DNA of 64,000 nt from Citrobacter youngae ATCC 29220 (GCF_000155975.1 NZ_GG730299.1:1646734-1710733), one strand, 5' to 3'. Numbered from the stretch's first letter, positions 19,877 to 27,778 are shown. A program made the numbers and translations. Notes: generated by a model from the sequence alone, not told the origin.

Positions 19877-20350
19877 ATCACAATTCATTTTGCTGATAGC
19901 GGAATGCAGTATTCAGGAACTTCGGGATTGGTGTAGATCCATATTATATTGGTTAAAGCAGCCAGCGTCGTTTTTCAATAATATTTATAAATATAAATTT
20001 ACGCTATCAGGCATTAACTGGCTTTTTGTTTCAAAATACCAATTGAAAGTTATCGCTATGTGATTAATCACACTTTTTACATGTTTCGTTTAAACGAAAA
20101 TTAAACCACGCATTATCCGCAGGGCTCGTAATTAGCGTCCCTTAGTCTAACTAATTAATAAATCATAGATTATCTTTGCCGTAATAGTAAAGCAGTTGTC
20201 ATTTTATATTCATTATCTGTTCGCGCCCTACCAACAGACACATAAATATTCTGTGCATACTGCACAGGGACAGTGAAGAAAGACCGTCCCAATTTTTACC
20301 ATTAAATTGCTTTTTCGTTTTTTGATAATCCAGTCTCTTAATGCTAATGG
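19877..20350. promoter_or_regulatory. Upstream region of the phosphonate operon with three palindromes
   Basis: 474 bases without a gene. Three perfect palindromes occur: TGTGATTAATCACA (20059-20072), TTTCGTTTAAACGAAA (20084-20099) and CTGTGCA-TAC-TGCACAG (20251-20267). The first resembles a CRP or FNR half-site pair but with wrong spacing (4 instead of 6 for CRP, 2 instead of 4 for FNR). The third lies about 85-100 nt before the first start codon, a plausible operator position. A GGGAC...GTCCC stem with AATTTTT after it (20267-20297) could be an attenuator. No regulator gene is next to the operon. Confidence 0.5.
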
Positions 20351-21559
20351 ATGGCCAGAAATATGAAGCACCTTACTCACCCCAGCACGCCGCTCACCGA
20401 TACCCGGAGCCGCCGCCGCGCCTTATTTGCAGGCTGCGGCGCTCATGCGGCGCACGATGGCCTGACTGATGTTATCTACGTTTTACTGCCGCTCTGGCAG
20501 GCCCAGTTCGCCATGAGTTATGCCTGGCTTGGCCTGTTACGCGGCTCATATTCCGGGATGATGGCAATTTCCCAGTTAGCGGCGGGTTCGCTGGCCAGAC
20601 ACTGGGGACGTGAACGCCTGCTGGTCATCGGGACTGCACTGGTGGGTGTTGCCTGGTTCCTTGCGGGAATGGCTGGCGGCTTAACCATGTTGCTGCTGGC
20701 GCTTTTGCTGGGCGGTCTGGGCGCCAGCGTTCAGCATCCGCTGGCATCTTCGCTTATCACCGACGCCCATAAATCTGGAGGCGGAGTTAAAGAGGCGCTG
20801 GCGCAATATAACTTCGCCGGTGATATCGGCAAAACCCTGCTGCCAGGGCTGGTCGGCATATTGCTGGCGGTGATCAACTGGCGGGAAAGCGCCGCATTGT
20901 TGGGTGTATTCGGCCTTGCCGCTGCGGGACTGTTGTGGTGGTTGCTCCCATCAAAACCTGTTCATTCGGATATGACGGCCAAAGCCACCAGCCTTACCCC
21001 AGGTATTGCGTCCTCCCGGGGACTCTATGTACTGACCATTATCGGCATGCTCGACAGTGCAGCACGCATGGGGTTTCTGACATTTCTGCCGTTCCTGCTG
21101 AAAGAGAAAGGCGCAGGAATCACCGCGACAGGTCTGGCACTGACGCTGTTATTCGTCGGCGGCGCGTTCGGTAAATTGTTTATCGGCTATGTGGGCGCGC
21201 GTATCGGTATGGTGAAAACGGTGTGGCTGACGGAGTTCACCACGGCGGTATTGATAATCATGGCGGTATACCTGCCCTTTCTGGCCCTGATGATGATGTT
21301 GCCAGTGCTAGGGCTCATGCTGAACGGTACATCGTCAGTGCTGTATGGTGCTGTGCCGGATTTGGCGGGAAGGAAGAATATCGAACAGGCGTTCGCCATC
21401 TTTTACACCGGAACCACCGGAGGGGGCACAGTAGCGCCAATATTGTTTGGCCGCTTCGGTGATATCTCCGGGATCCCCCATGCCATCATGCTGCTGGCTG
21501 CCACATTGTTGCTGACGCTGCCTCTGGCCTGGTATGTCGGTAGACGCCAGGAGGCATGA
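20351..21559 (+). CDS. MFS exporter, fosmidomycin-resistance (Fsr)-like
   Basis: 402 residues with about 12 hydrophobic segments. The pattern of the Fsr group is visible: HAAHDGLTDVIYVLLPLW in the first helix (compare the family's 'HLLNDM..YP' motif) and GGLGASVQHPLASSLI in helix 4 (family 'GtGsSvfHPe'). Fsr proteins export the phosphonate antibiotic fosmidomycin. The gene is first in a four-gene same-direction set with PEP mutase, 49 nt before the aminotransferase, so the likely job is export of, and self-protection against, a phosphonate product; that is inference from context. The start is uncertain between ATG 20351 and ATG 20363. An alternative is a general drug or sugar exporter. Confidence 0.8.
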   Translation: MARNMKHLTHPSTPLTDTRSRRRALFAGCGAHAAHDGLTDVIYVLLPLWQAQFAMSYAWLGLLRGSYSGMMAISQLAAGSLARHWGRERLLVIGTALVGVAWFLAGMAGGLTMLLLALLLGGLGASVQHPLASSLITDAHKSGGGVKEALAQYNFAGDIGKTLLPGLVGILLAVINWRESAALLGVFGLAAAGLLWWLLPSKPVHSDMTAKATSLTPGIASSRGLYVLTIIGMLDSAARMGFLTFLPFLLKEKGAGITATGLALTLLFVGGAFGKLFIGYVGARIGMVKTVWLTEFTTAVLIIMAVYLPFLALMMMLPVLGLMLNGTSSVLYGAVPDLAGRKNIEQAFAIFYTGTTGGGTVAPILFGRFGDISGIPHAIMLLAATLLLTLPLAWYVGRRQEA

Positions 21560-21608
21560 TTAACCGGCAGCTTCAGCTCCCCTGCAACTTTTAATGAGGA
21601 TAAACAAA

Positions 21609-22832
21609 ATGAATACTGGCAAACCACCTCCCGGCAGGTTATCCCATCGCGCACTTAAGCTCAGTGCGCCGGGAACGTCCAGCATGCGCAGTAAAGCTAA
21701 TGCGCTGAAAGAGAGCGGCGTGCAAATTATCAACTTTGCCGCAGGCGAGCTGGCATTCGATGCCTGCCAGTATATGAAAGCGGGCGCTATTGATGCGGTA
21801 AACGGCGCAAAAAACCGCTACACACCGCCGCTCGGATTACCACAATTGCGCGAAACAATCTCGCGCCACGTCAGCCAGCGGTGTGGCATTCCGGTCGCCG
21901 CCAGTGAGATTGCTGTTACCGCAGGTGCCAAGCAGGCGTTATTCAACACCGCAATGGTGTTGCTTAATCCCGGCGATGAGGTGATTGTGCCGCGACCTTA
22001 CTGGGAGACATTACCCACGCAAATCCAGCTGGCTGGGGCCACTCCCATATTTGTTGATACACGGGATGATAACTATCACCTGAGCTGCCGGGCCGTTGAA
22101 ATGGCGCTGACGCCTCGCACCAGAATGATTGTGATTAACACGCCCAATAACCCCGCCGGTACGGTATACCAAAGAGAGCAGCTCACAGAGACCGGTAAAC
22201 TAGCTTTGGAACATGGCCTGTGGGTGGTTTTTGACGAATGCTACCGTACACTGCTCCGTCCTCCTCACGAACATCACAACATTCTGTCTCTGGTTCCGGC
22301 ACTGAAATCACAAACGGTTCTGGTGGATTCTTTCTCCAAAAGTCTGGCGGTTACCGGATGGCGGGTGGGGTACGCCTGCGGGCCATCCGATGTCATCACC
22401 GCCATGCATAATTTGCAGGGCCACACAACATCCAATCCCAACAGCCTTGCTCAGTGGGCAGCGCTGGATACCCTGAACGCAGACACCCGCGCTTTCACGG
22501 ATGAAGTGAACCAGTTTCTCGAAACGCAACGGCAGGTTGCCTGCTCGCACCTGGACCAAATCGACAGTATCAGTTACGCCCCTGCAGAGGGCGCATTCTA
22601 TCTGTATATCGATATTTCCCGTCTGTCAGGACGCCGTCACGATGACACCAGAATTTGTGATGTCGAACATCTTGCCGACCTGCTATTGAGCGAAGCCCAT
22701 ATCGCCGTGGTTCCAGGCTCCGGGTGCGGAGACCCTGGCAGCATCCGAATTTCATATGCCGTAAGCCACGTTGAGTTAATCGAAGGATTAACTCGATTTG
22801 AACAATTCATATCCAAACTCGTTGCAGACTAA
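21609..22832 (+). CDS. PLP-dependent class I aminotransferase (probable phosphonopyruvate aminotransferase)
   Basis: 407 residues from the ATG at 21609, with GAGG nine bases upstream; an ATG at 21594 lacks a ribosome site. The fold-type I motifs are all present: RYTPPLGLPQLRETI, NTPNNPAGT with Asn181, VVFDECY with Asp209/Tyr212, PLP lysine Lys244 in SFSKSLAVTGWRVGY, and a late RIS motif for the substrate carboxylate. It is of the aspartate aminotransferase branch. Next to PEP mutase the simplest role is conversion of phosphonopyruvate to phosphonoalanine, which would pull the unfavourable mutase equilibrium forward. That reaction is known in other phosphonate pathways; its assignment here is inferred from context. 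Confidence 0.85.
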   Translation: MNTGKPPPGRLSHRALKLSAPGTSSMRSKANALKESGVQIINFAAGELAFDACQYMKAGAIDAVNGAKNRYTPPLGLPQLRETISRHVSQRCGIPVAASEIAVTAGAKQALFNTAMVLLNPGDEVIVPRPYWETLPTQIQLAGATPIFVDTRDDNYHLSCRAVEMALTPRTRMIVINTPNNPAGTVYQREQLTETGKLALEHGLWVVFDECYRTLLRPPHEHHNILSLVPALKSQTVLVDSFSKSLAVTGWRVGYACGPSDVITAMHNLQGHTTSNPNSLAQWAALDTLNADTRAFTDEVNQFLETQRQVACSHLDQIDSISYAPAEGAFYLYIDISRLSGRRHDDTRICDVEHLADLLLSEAHIAVVPGSGCGDPGSIRISYAVSHVELIEGLTRFEQFISKLVAD

Positions 22833-22909
22833 AACCTGAATGAGTACTTCACGGTCACAGCATGGCGGTATGTGCTGAGGCTACTGCCACTTCAGTAAGG
22901 AGAGATATT

Positions 22910-23755
22910 GTGGAAACGTTAAAAGACACTTTTACCGATTACGTTAACCTGGCTCTTGTTGATGTCCAGGACAGGCATCTTGTTGACGCTCTGATCTGTG
23001 GATTTCACCACCATAGCGATAAGTTAAATAAGTACTGCAGCACTTATGAATACATCACCTCCGGCAACTGGACAACCTCCTCACTTTGTACATTTTTCTG
23101 CGGCTGGCGTAGCCCGGATGGCGCGGCTCATGCCGTTTCCGCCATCATTGTCCGTCTTCTTCAGGAGTCGGAACCCATGGGCGATGATAACCGTTTAAAC
23201 ATGCTGGAGGCAGCCCGCCATTGTGGAGAGATTATCGTCGAGGATGTGGGGCTTGGTGAGATGCGCGCTCACTTGCACCATTCAAAATTGTATTATCGCA
23301 TGGCATCAGCCATTTGCGGCTCTGACAACTGGCGTCTTCAGGATCGGTTCCTCGATCCTCTCACGTCAGAGTTTTCCGCCTGGGTCGGGCAAAAAAGACC
23401 ACTGGCGCAGGATCTCACCGAAGCAATTGAGATGATGATGCTGACTGAATTATTTAATACCGGCGAATACAATCTGATGACGCCGATGTGGAAACGCTGG
23501 CTTCAGGACGTTCGAGGTCATTCATCCGCAGAAGCCAGTCGCATAGCAACCTTCCTTAGCGCCCATTGTGGACGTGTGGAGGCCAGGCATTTTCAGCATG
23601 CAACGGAAGCGCTATGTCTTTATACCGCATCTACCGGGCAACAGATTAATTATCAGCGTATCGAAAATCTGTCCCGGGAGTACGTTGCCAGAGCCTGTGA
23701 ACACCTGGAGAAGATGGCGGCAGTATTAAAACACGAAACCGTATCCGTCGATTGA
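22910..23755 (+). CDS. Haem-oxygenase-fold protein, probable di-iron oxidase (HDO/TenA-like)
   Basis: Start chosen at GTG 22910 because AAGGAGAG lies six bases before it; the ATG at 22862 has no ribosome site. The 281-residue protein is all-helical. Numbered from the GTG, Glu117 and His124 (LGEMRAHLHHSKLYY), Glu174 (TEAIEMMMLTEL), His219, Glu224 and His227 (HCGRVEARHFQH) occur in the order Glu, His, Glu, His, Asp/Glu, His used for the two irons of haem-oxygenase-like di-iron oxidases such as UndA, BesC, CADD and SznF; the spacing of the last group is one residue longer than usual. These enzymes use O2 for C-C cleavage, desaturation or N-oxygenation of amino acids. Here the likely substrate is phosphonoalanine or phosphonopyruvate (inference). 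A TenA/PqqC-like non-metal enzyme is the alternative. Confidence 0.6.
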   Translation: METLKDTFTDYVNLALVDVQDRHLVDALICGFHHHSDKLNKYCSTYEYITSGNWTTSSLCTFFCGWRSPDGAAHAVSAIIVRLLQESEPMGDDNRLNMLEAARHCGEIIVEDVGLGEMRAHLHHSKLYYRMASAICGSDNWRLQDRFLDPLTSEFSAWVGQKRPLAQDLTEAIEMMMLTELFNTGEYNLMTPMWKRWLQDVRGHSSAEASRIATFLSAHCGRVEARHFQHATEALCLYTASTGQQINYQRIENLSREYVARACEHLEKMAAVLKHETVSVD

Positions 23756-23814
23756 TTCAGGCAGAAACTAACATCAATCAACGTTTATTCAGGGATAAAA
23801 GAGGCTCAGAGCGT

Positions 23815-24708
23815 ATGGTTAACAATAACGTTTTCAGATCCGATCTGGCTACTCTGTTCAACGACAAACGGTGTCTTCGGGTACTTGAGGCGCACAGCCC
23901 GCTCTCTGCTCTGCTGGCTGAACATACCCGTCTCGAATTAGTCACCGGAGAGCATGTTTCATATGATGCTATCTGGTCGAGTTCGCTCACCGATTCGACA
24001 CTGCGCGGCTTGCCAGATATTGAAATACTCACGCCCGGCAACAGGCTACATGGTATTCACGAGATATTTGATGTGTGTTCCATGCCGTTAATATACGACG
24101 CAGATACCGGCGGGAAACCAGAGCATTTCGCTATTTATATCAAAATGCTCGAGCGGGCTGGTGTGGCGGCGGTTGTGATTGAAGATAAATGCGGGCTGAA
24201 AAAAAACTCTTTGCTGGGTAACTCCGTCAGGCAGGAACAGGAATCCGTCGAATCATTTTGTGAAAAAATCCGCATTGGGTGCGCCAGTCGGGAACACCCA
24301 AATATGATGGTTATTGCAAGATGCGAAAGCCTGATTCTGGATAATGGCATGGCTGACGCTATCGCGCGCAGTGTGGCTTACGTCGAAGCTGGCGCTGACG
24401 CAATCATTATTCACAGTCGCGGAAAGGATGGTCGGGAAATTCTTGAGTTCGCTAAGTTGTTTCGCCAGCCTGGTGTGCAGGTTCCGCTAATCTGTATACC
24501 GACCAGCTATACCCATCTACGATTTGATGAGCTGGAGAATGCTGGATTCAATGGCGTCATTTATGCCAATCATATGCTGCGTGGCTCTTACCTGGCAATG
24601 CGCAATATTGCAACTGGCATCCTGGCGAACGGGCGGACTCAGGAGCTGGAATCTTCCTGTCTCGGAATCGATGAAATCCTCGACCTGGTGCCTGGCACCC
24701 GATGGTAA
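23815..24708 (+). CDS. Phosphoenolpyruvate mutase (C-P bond formation)
   Basis: 297 residues from the ATG at 23815. A TTG at 23752, overlapping the previous stop, is possible but has no ribosome site, while AGAGG precedes the ATG by ten bases. The isocitrate lyase/PEP mutase fold is shown by LEAHSPLSALLAE, DADTGG (95-100), EDKCGLKKNS at 123-132, ARCESLILD and AGADAIIIHS. The EDK-x5-NS motif is the accepted discriminator between true PEP mutase and other family members such as methylisocitrate or oxaloacetate lyases. The enzyme rearranges PEP to phosphonopyruvate, the entry step of almost all phosphonate biosynthesis, and must be coupled to a pulling step. Last gene of the operon. No phosphonopyruvate decarboxylase is nearby. 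Confidence 0.9.
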   Translation: MVNNNVFRSDLATLFNDKRCLRVLEAHSPLSALLAEHTRLELVTGEHVSYDAIWSSSLTDSTLRGLPDIEILTPGNRLHGIHEIFDVCSMPLIYDADTGGKPEHFAIYIKMLERAGVAAVVIEDKCGLKKNSLLGNSVRQEQESVESFCEKIRIGCASREHPNMMVIARCESLILDNGMADAIARSVAYVEAGADAIIIHSRGKDGREILEFAKLFRQPGVQVPLICIPTSYTHLRFDELENAGFNGVIYANHMLRGSYLAMRNIATGILANGRTQELESSCLGIDEILDLVPGTRW

Positions 24709-24725
24709 ACAGCCTCTGCCCGGTA

Positions 24726-24797
24726 TGATGCTCTCATGGTGCATATCATAAGAGCATCACGCCAGATCACACAGCCGGGCATATTATGCACCCGGCA
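24726..24797 (+). other. Hairpins after the PEP mutase gene
   Basis: TGATGCTCT (24726-24734) pairs with AGAGCATCA (24751-24759), and GCCGGG (24774-24779) pairs with CCCGGC (24791-24796). Neither has a T-run, so these are possible 3'-end structures of the operon rather than clear intrinsic terminators. Confidence 0.35.
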
Positions 24798-24894
24798 TAA
24801 CCCATACCAGGGCTGTAACATCCGGCTGTAAAGCAAACCGAGAAAAAGAAAAATGGGCTGACGTTCTGCCTGGTCGCCACGCAATGGCATGACG

Positions 24895-24925
24895 GGTGAT
24901 CCCGGAAGAACGCGAACAGATTCCA
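24895..24925 (+). pseudogene. Possible relic of an integrase gene
   Basis: The stretch GATCCCGGAAGAACGCGAAC matches the island integrase gene near 19383-19410 (GATAATCCCGGAAGAACGGG) and would encode IPEEREQI as in the integrase. It is not part of an open gene. It may mark an old recombination junction between the phosphonate operon and the Hcp module, but it is short enough to be chance. Confidence 0.25.
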
Positions 24926-25009
24926 GAAATTTACCGAAAGATTAATTTCATCATTTAAAGTAAGAGTGTACGCTAAGTAAACGGAAAAACACACACTACA
25001 GAGTTACTG

Positions 25010-25474
25010 ATGGATACAGTAGAAGAATTAAACGGAACATACTTCTATGCCGGGAAGTCTAATCTGACTGCTGCCGAACTTCTGTTTATGGTTTTCTGTG
25101 AGAATACAGCAAGCCAGTTTGGGATCGGTGTTGCAGATTTCGGGGCAATTGTTGCACTGGTATCAGGTCGTAATAATCTCTGGACAAGGGCGAAGCCGAT
25201 TGGCGCCACTAAAGGCACATCGTACGCTTCCAAAGCAGCGCGGACAGTGTTTAAGAAATCAAAATTTCCTTTTGGGATCTCCCTTCCAACATGGTTAGGC
25301 GGTTACACTCCGTGGACAGCTAGACGTGTTATGGTTCGTAACATTGCGCCATTCGTGGGACGTTCCATTCCTCTGATCGGGGAAATTATCCTCGCCTCGG
25401 ATGTTTCGCAAATAACCTATCGCACTCTACGCGACTACAACACCATAGCTCGGGGCAATGATAAGTTATGGTAG
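25010..25474 (+). CDS. STM2901-family protein (orphan Hcp module)
   Basis: 154 residues. From memory of the family, the hallmarks of STM2901-type proteins are present: MDTVEELNGTYFYAGKSNLTA at the start region, GATKGTSYASKAARTV in the middle and the very conserved end IARGNDKLW. Two hydrophobic stretches (GVADFGAIVALVSG, GRSIPLIGEIILASDV) suggest membrane association. Such genes recur next to orphan hcp and DUF1493 genes in enterobacterial islands. Their function is not established to my knowledge; an effector, adaptor or immunity role linked to type VI secretion is inferred. The stop overlaps the next start by 7 nt. Confidence 0.75.
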   Translation: MDTVEELNGTYFYAGKSNLTAAELLFMVFCENTASQFGIGVADFGAIVALVSGRNNLWTRAKPIGATKGTSYASKAARTVFKKSKFPFGISLPTWLGGYTPWTARRVMVRNIAPFVGRSIPLIGEIILASDVSQITYRTLRDYNTIARGNDKLW

Positions 25475-25794
25475 CCAGTCTCGAACAGCAAGTTTATGAG
25501 CTGGTACGGCCTTACGCTGGCACATATCTGTTCAACATCAGACAGATGGAATTAGCACCCGAAATTGATCTAGATACTGATCTGAACATTGATGAGCTTG
25601 AAGCCGAAGATCTTATGAATAAATTCTTCGAGCAACTCAATGTCGAGCGAGGTAACTTCAGGATAGAAACTTACTTCCCTCATCCCCTTTTTTCATGGAA
25701 TCCGTTCAAGAAAACGGAATCCATCCCTGTCCCGGATTTCACTATCGGTATGCTGATTGAATCAGCAAAAGCCGGTAGATGGTTATATGACTAA
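25468..25794 (+). CDS. DUF1493-family acidic small protein
   Basis: 108 residues, strongly acidic in the middle (EIDLDTDLNIDELEAEDLMN). The helix-loop-helix layout around that stretch, ending in FRIETYFPHP, resembles acyl carrier protein, but the serine that would carry phosphopantetheine is missing. The conserved end (PDFTIGMLIESAKAGRW) fits DUF1493. It overlaps the STM2901-type gene and is 18 nt before hcp, so the three are co-transcribed. Function unknown. Confidence 0.7.
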   Translation: MVASLEQQVYELVRPYAGTYLFNIRQMELAPEIDLDTDLNIDELEAEDLMNKFFEQLNVERGNFRIETYFPHPLFSWNPFKKTESIPVPDFTIGMLIESAKAGRWLYD

Positions 25795-25812
25795 TTGCAA
25801 GGAGCGTAATAA

Positions 25813-26298
25813 ATGGCTGTACCGGTACACTTATTTTTGACCGATGATGGTGGCGCAGTGATCCGTGGTTCTTCTGATGTAAAAGATCGGGAAGGAAGTA
25901 TTGAGCTGCGAAGTTTACACCACAGCTTAGCTATCCCTACCGATCCGATGACAGGGAAAGTTACCGGGACACGTCAACACTCCCCGTTTCAGTTTACCAA
26001 AGAACTCGATAGTTCATCTCCGTATCTCTTCAAGGCTACGGCAACGGGGCAGACGCTTAAGTCTGCTGAATTCCGTTTCTATCATATCAACGACGCAGGA
26101 CAAGAAGTGGAATATTACCGGATCACCCTGGAAAATGTGAAAGTGATTTCTGTCAGCCCTGTTATGCACGATACGCGAGGATGCCCAGGAACTGGCCACA
26201 TGGAAGAGGTAGCGCTGAACTACGAGAAGATTACCCATTTGTACAAAGACGGTAACTTACTGGCCCACGACGCCTGGAACGAGCGCCAGACTGCATAG
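25813..26298 (+). CDS. hcp: Orphan Hcp-family type VI secretion protein
   Basis: 161 residues with AAGGAG ten bases before the ATG. Hcp fold features: an N-terminal MAVPVHLFLTDDGG, VTGTRQHSPFQFTKELDSSSPYLF (the conserved 'R.h.pl.itKe.DksSP.L' block) and EVEYYRITLENVKVISVSP. Hcp forms hexameric rings that stack into the type VI tube and carry effectors. No other type VI gene is in the window, so this copy is an orphan that would need an apparatus encoded elsewhere. The residues after about 140 (KDGNLLAHDAWNERQTA) form a short extension, not an effector domain. Confidence 0.9.
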   Translation: MAVPVHLFLTDDGGAVIRGSSDVKDREGSIELRSLHHSLAIPTDPMTGKVTGTRQHSPFQFTKELDSSSPYLFKATATGQTLKSAEFRFYHINDAGQEVEYYRITLENVKVISVSPVMHDTRGCPGTGHMEEVALNYEKITHLYKDGNLLAHDAWNERQTA

Positions 26299-26685
26299 CA
26301 TCCTGGGGCACAAGCCCCTTTCTGCTTGTGTTACCCTATTCTTAAAAAGTGCTGCCTGTTGCAAAACTACCAATGACGCAAATATTGGACCCGCATACAT
26401 AGCCATGGCTTTTTGCAGCATTACCCTTGATAACCTGAAATACGTCTTCAATATTTTTCCATACTCCGACGATTCAATAGCCAGTAACGCGCCCAACCGC
26501 TGGCTGAGTTTACGCAGCTTATTTTGCCAATACAGGTATCTGCTGATGTACATAATGGCAACATATTGACGTTGTAAAATCAGAAATAAAAGGCCAGAAA
26601 AGGCCCAGGGGTAATGGCGCATAAGGGTAACAGCCCTATCCAAAAAGAGCGCCAGGCTTAAACCCAAAAGGCCGGACTGATGCAT
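26257..26685 (-). CDS. Possible small membrane protein antisense to the hcp end
   Basis: 142 codons from an ATG at 26685 with GAGG eight bases upstream (minus strand). The product has hydrophobic segments near residues 6-16 (LGLSLALFL), 26-46 (WAFSGLLFLILQRQYVAIMYI) and 95-110 (YAGPIFASLVVLQQAALF), separated by a basic helix (YWQNKLRKLSQRLGALL). Its last 14 codons overlap the hcp 3' end on the other strand. The ribosome site and amphipathic pattern favour a real gene, for instance an immunity-type membrane protein, but it could be a chance frame. Function unknown. Confidence 0.35.
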   Translation of the reverse strand: MHQSGLLGLSLALFLDRAVTLMRHYPWAFSGLLFLILQRQYVAIMYISRYLYWQNKLRKLSQRLGALLAIESSEYGKILKTYFRLSRVMLQKAMAMYAGPIFASLVVLQQAALFKNRVTQAERGLCPRMLCSLALVPGVVGQ

Positions 26686-26719
26686 AACCCGTCCTCTGAT
26701 GGGCCAGGATGTTTCCGCA

Positions 26720-26770
26720 CCTGCCAGATGTGGCGTAGGCATCGAAAGTGCATACGCCACATCTGGCAGG
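26720..26770. repeat. Long perfect hairpin (18-bp stem)
   Basis: CCTGCCAGATGTGGCGTA (26720-26737) is the exact complement of 26753-26770. One mismatch and three more pairs extend the stem inward to a 7-nt loop. On the plus strand TTTTT follows at 26775-26779. It sits just upstream of the minus-strand membrane ORF and about 420 nt after hcp; it may be a bidirectional terminator or a mobile-element scar. Confidence 0.6.
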
Positions 26771-26890
26771 CATCTTTTTGCAATTACCCCATCTGTGTCG
26801 GATGCCGCTTTTCTGCCAAACCGGAATGGACTACAATACCCGCGCAGTCCCGAAGGGGCTGTCGGGTGTAGGAACCCGCCGAAACTAACA

Positions 26891-26916
26891 GGCGATAACG
26901 ATTTACCGTTATCGCC
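26891..26916. repeat. 10-bp perfect hairpin
   Basis: GGCGATAACG (26891-26900) and CGTTATCGCC (26907-26916) around a 6-nt loop. No T-run follows. It lies in the leader of the gene at 27101. Confidence 0.45.
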
Positions 26917-27100
26917 CTGAACTGCCGTTGCTGTGTGCAGGTAGTAGCTGTACACGCTGTTCAATGGTGGCTCAGGCAGGGCAGCCTCCGGGCTGGCCGG
27001 TGTCCTGTTAGGCCGGTATTCCTACCCCTGTCCTGGGCCATCACCATGAGCGTAGGAACTCCGATGGTGGCCTTTTCGCCACTATCAGGAGAACATTATC

Positions 27101-27778
27101 ATGTCTTCTCTTTCTGACCTGAAAGAACGTCTTCAGTATTTCTGTTACAGCGCCTCACCCTGTGGGGAGTCGGAGGAACTACTCACCATCCTTGATATTA
27201 ACCGTAAGCCCTGCGGCGTCATGCATAAAGAATGCGCCATTCGCTGGCTGGGTTACACCGAAGCCTGGCGGGAGCGTTTTCCTGGCGAACCGGTTTATCA
27301 TCACACCTCCACCTTTCGTCTGGCCCTTGAAATTCTGAGCAGCCACACCCTTAACCAGGCAACCGTTATCCGTAAACTGGCTGATACTGATTTTTATTCT
27401 CCCGACGATCTGCGCCAGATAAGGCAGTCATTGTCATCGGTGCTTTACGGGTTTGGGTTCCGGCTTGCCGAAGTGCGTATTGCCTGTGGCTACCACGAGG
27501 TGCAGGGGGGATTGTACGCCCTGACAGAATCCCTGTTCCAGCTCGCCACTGCGGTTTTTTCTGACCACACACAACAGTTACCGCTGGAAAGAGCCTGGCT
27601 GGATAATCTGGCACAGTCACTCACCCTGAAGGTGATCACACTGGATGAAATGCTGTTGCAGCCGGGATGTTTTGAGGGCGATGAGTCAGCCACCGATGAA
27701 CTCAGTGCCGTCAGTACAGCAATGAAATCGCTTTTGCTGGATGTCGCCCTCGTACGTGGCGGCTGCTGGCAACAGTGA
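27101..27778 (+). CDS. Unknown island protein, 225 residues
   Basis: The ATG has CAGGAGAA upstream. The product looks soluble and mainly helical, with several Cys and His residues in the first half (CYSASPCGESEE, MHKECAIRWLGYTEAWRERF). I do not recognise the family. A 200-nt GC-rich leader with hairpins precedes it and a second gene follows 12 nt later, so the two form an operon ended by a strong terminator at 28054. Genes of this look are common in ICE- and plasmid-derived regions, but that is an impression only. Confidence 0.7.
   Translation: MSSLSDLKERLQYFCYSASPCGESEELLTILDINRKPCGVMHKECAIRWLGYTEAWRERFPGEPVYHHTSTFRLALEILSSHTLNQATVIRKLADTDFYSPDDLRQIRQSLSSVLYGFGFRLAEVRIACGYHEVQGGLYALTESLFQLATAVFSDHTQQLPLERAWLDNLAQSLTLKVITLDEMLLQPGCFEGDESATDELSAVSTAMKSLLLDVALVRGGCWQQ

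Noticed and set aside
20059..20072. TGTGATTAATCACA considered as a CRP or FNR site
   Set aside because: CRP needs six bases between TGTGA and TCACA, and FNR needs four between TTGAT and ATCAA; the spacing here is four and two. Kept only as an unassigned palindrome.
26686..26964. N-terminal extension of the minus-strand membrane ORF at 26257
   Set aside because: It would run through the 18-bp hairpin and a Pro/Gly-rich stretch; the internal ATG at 26685 has the only good ribosome site.
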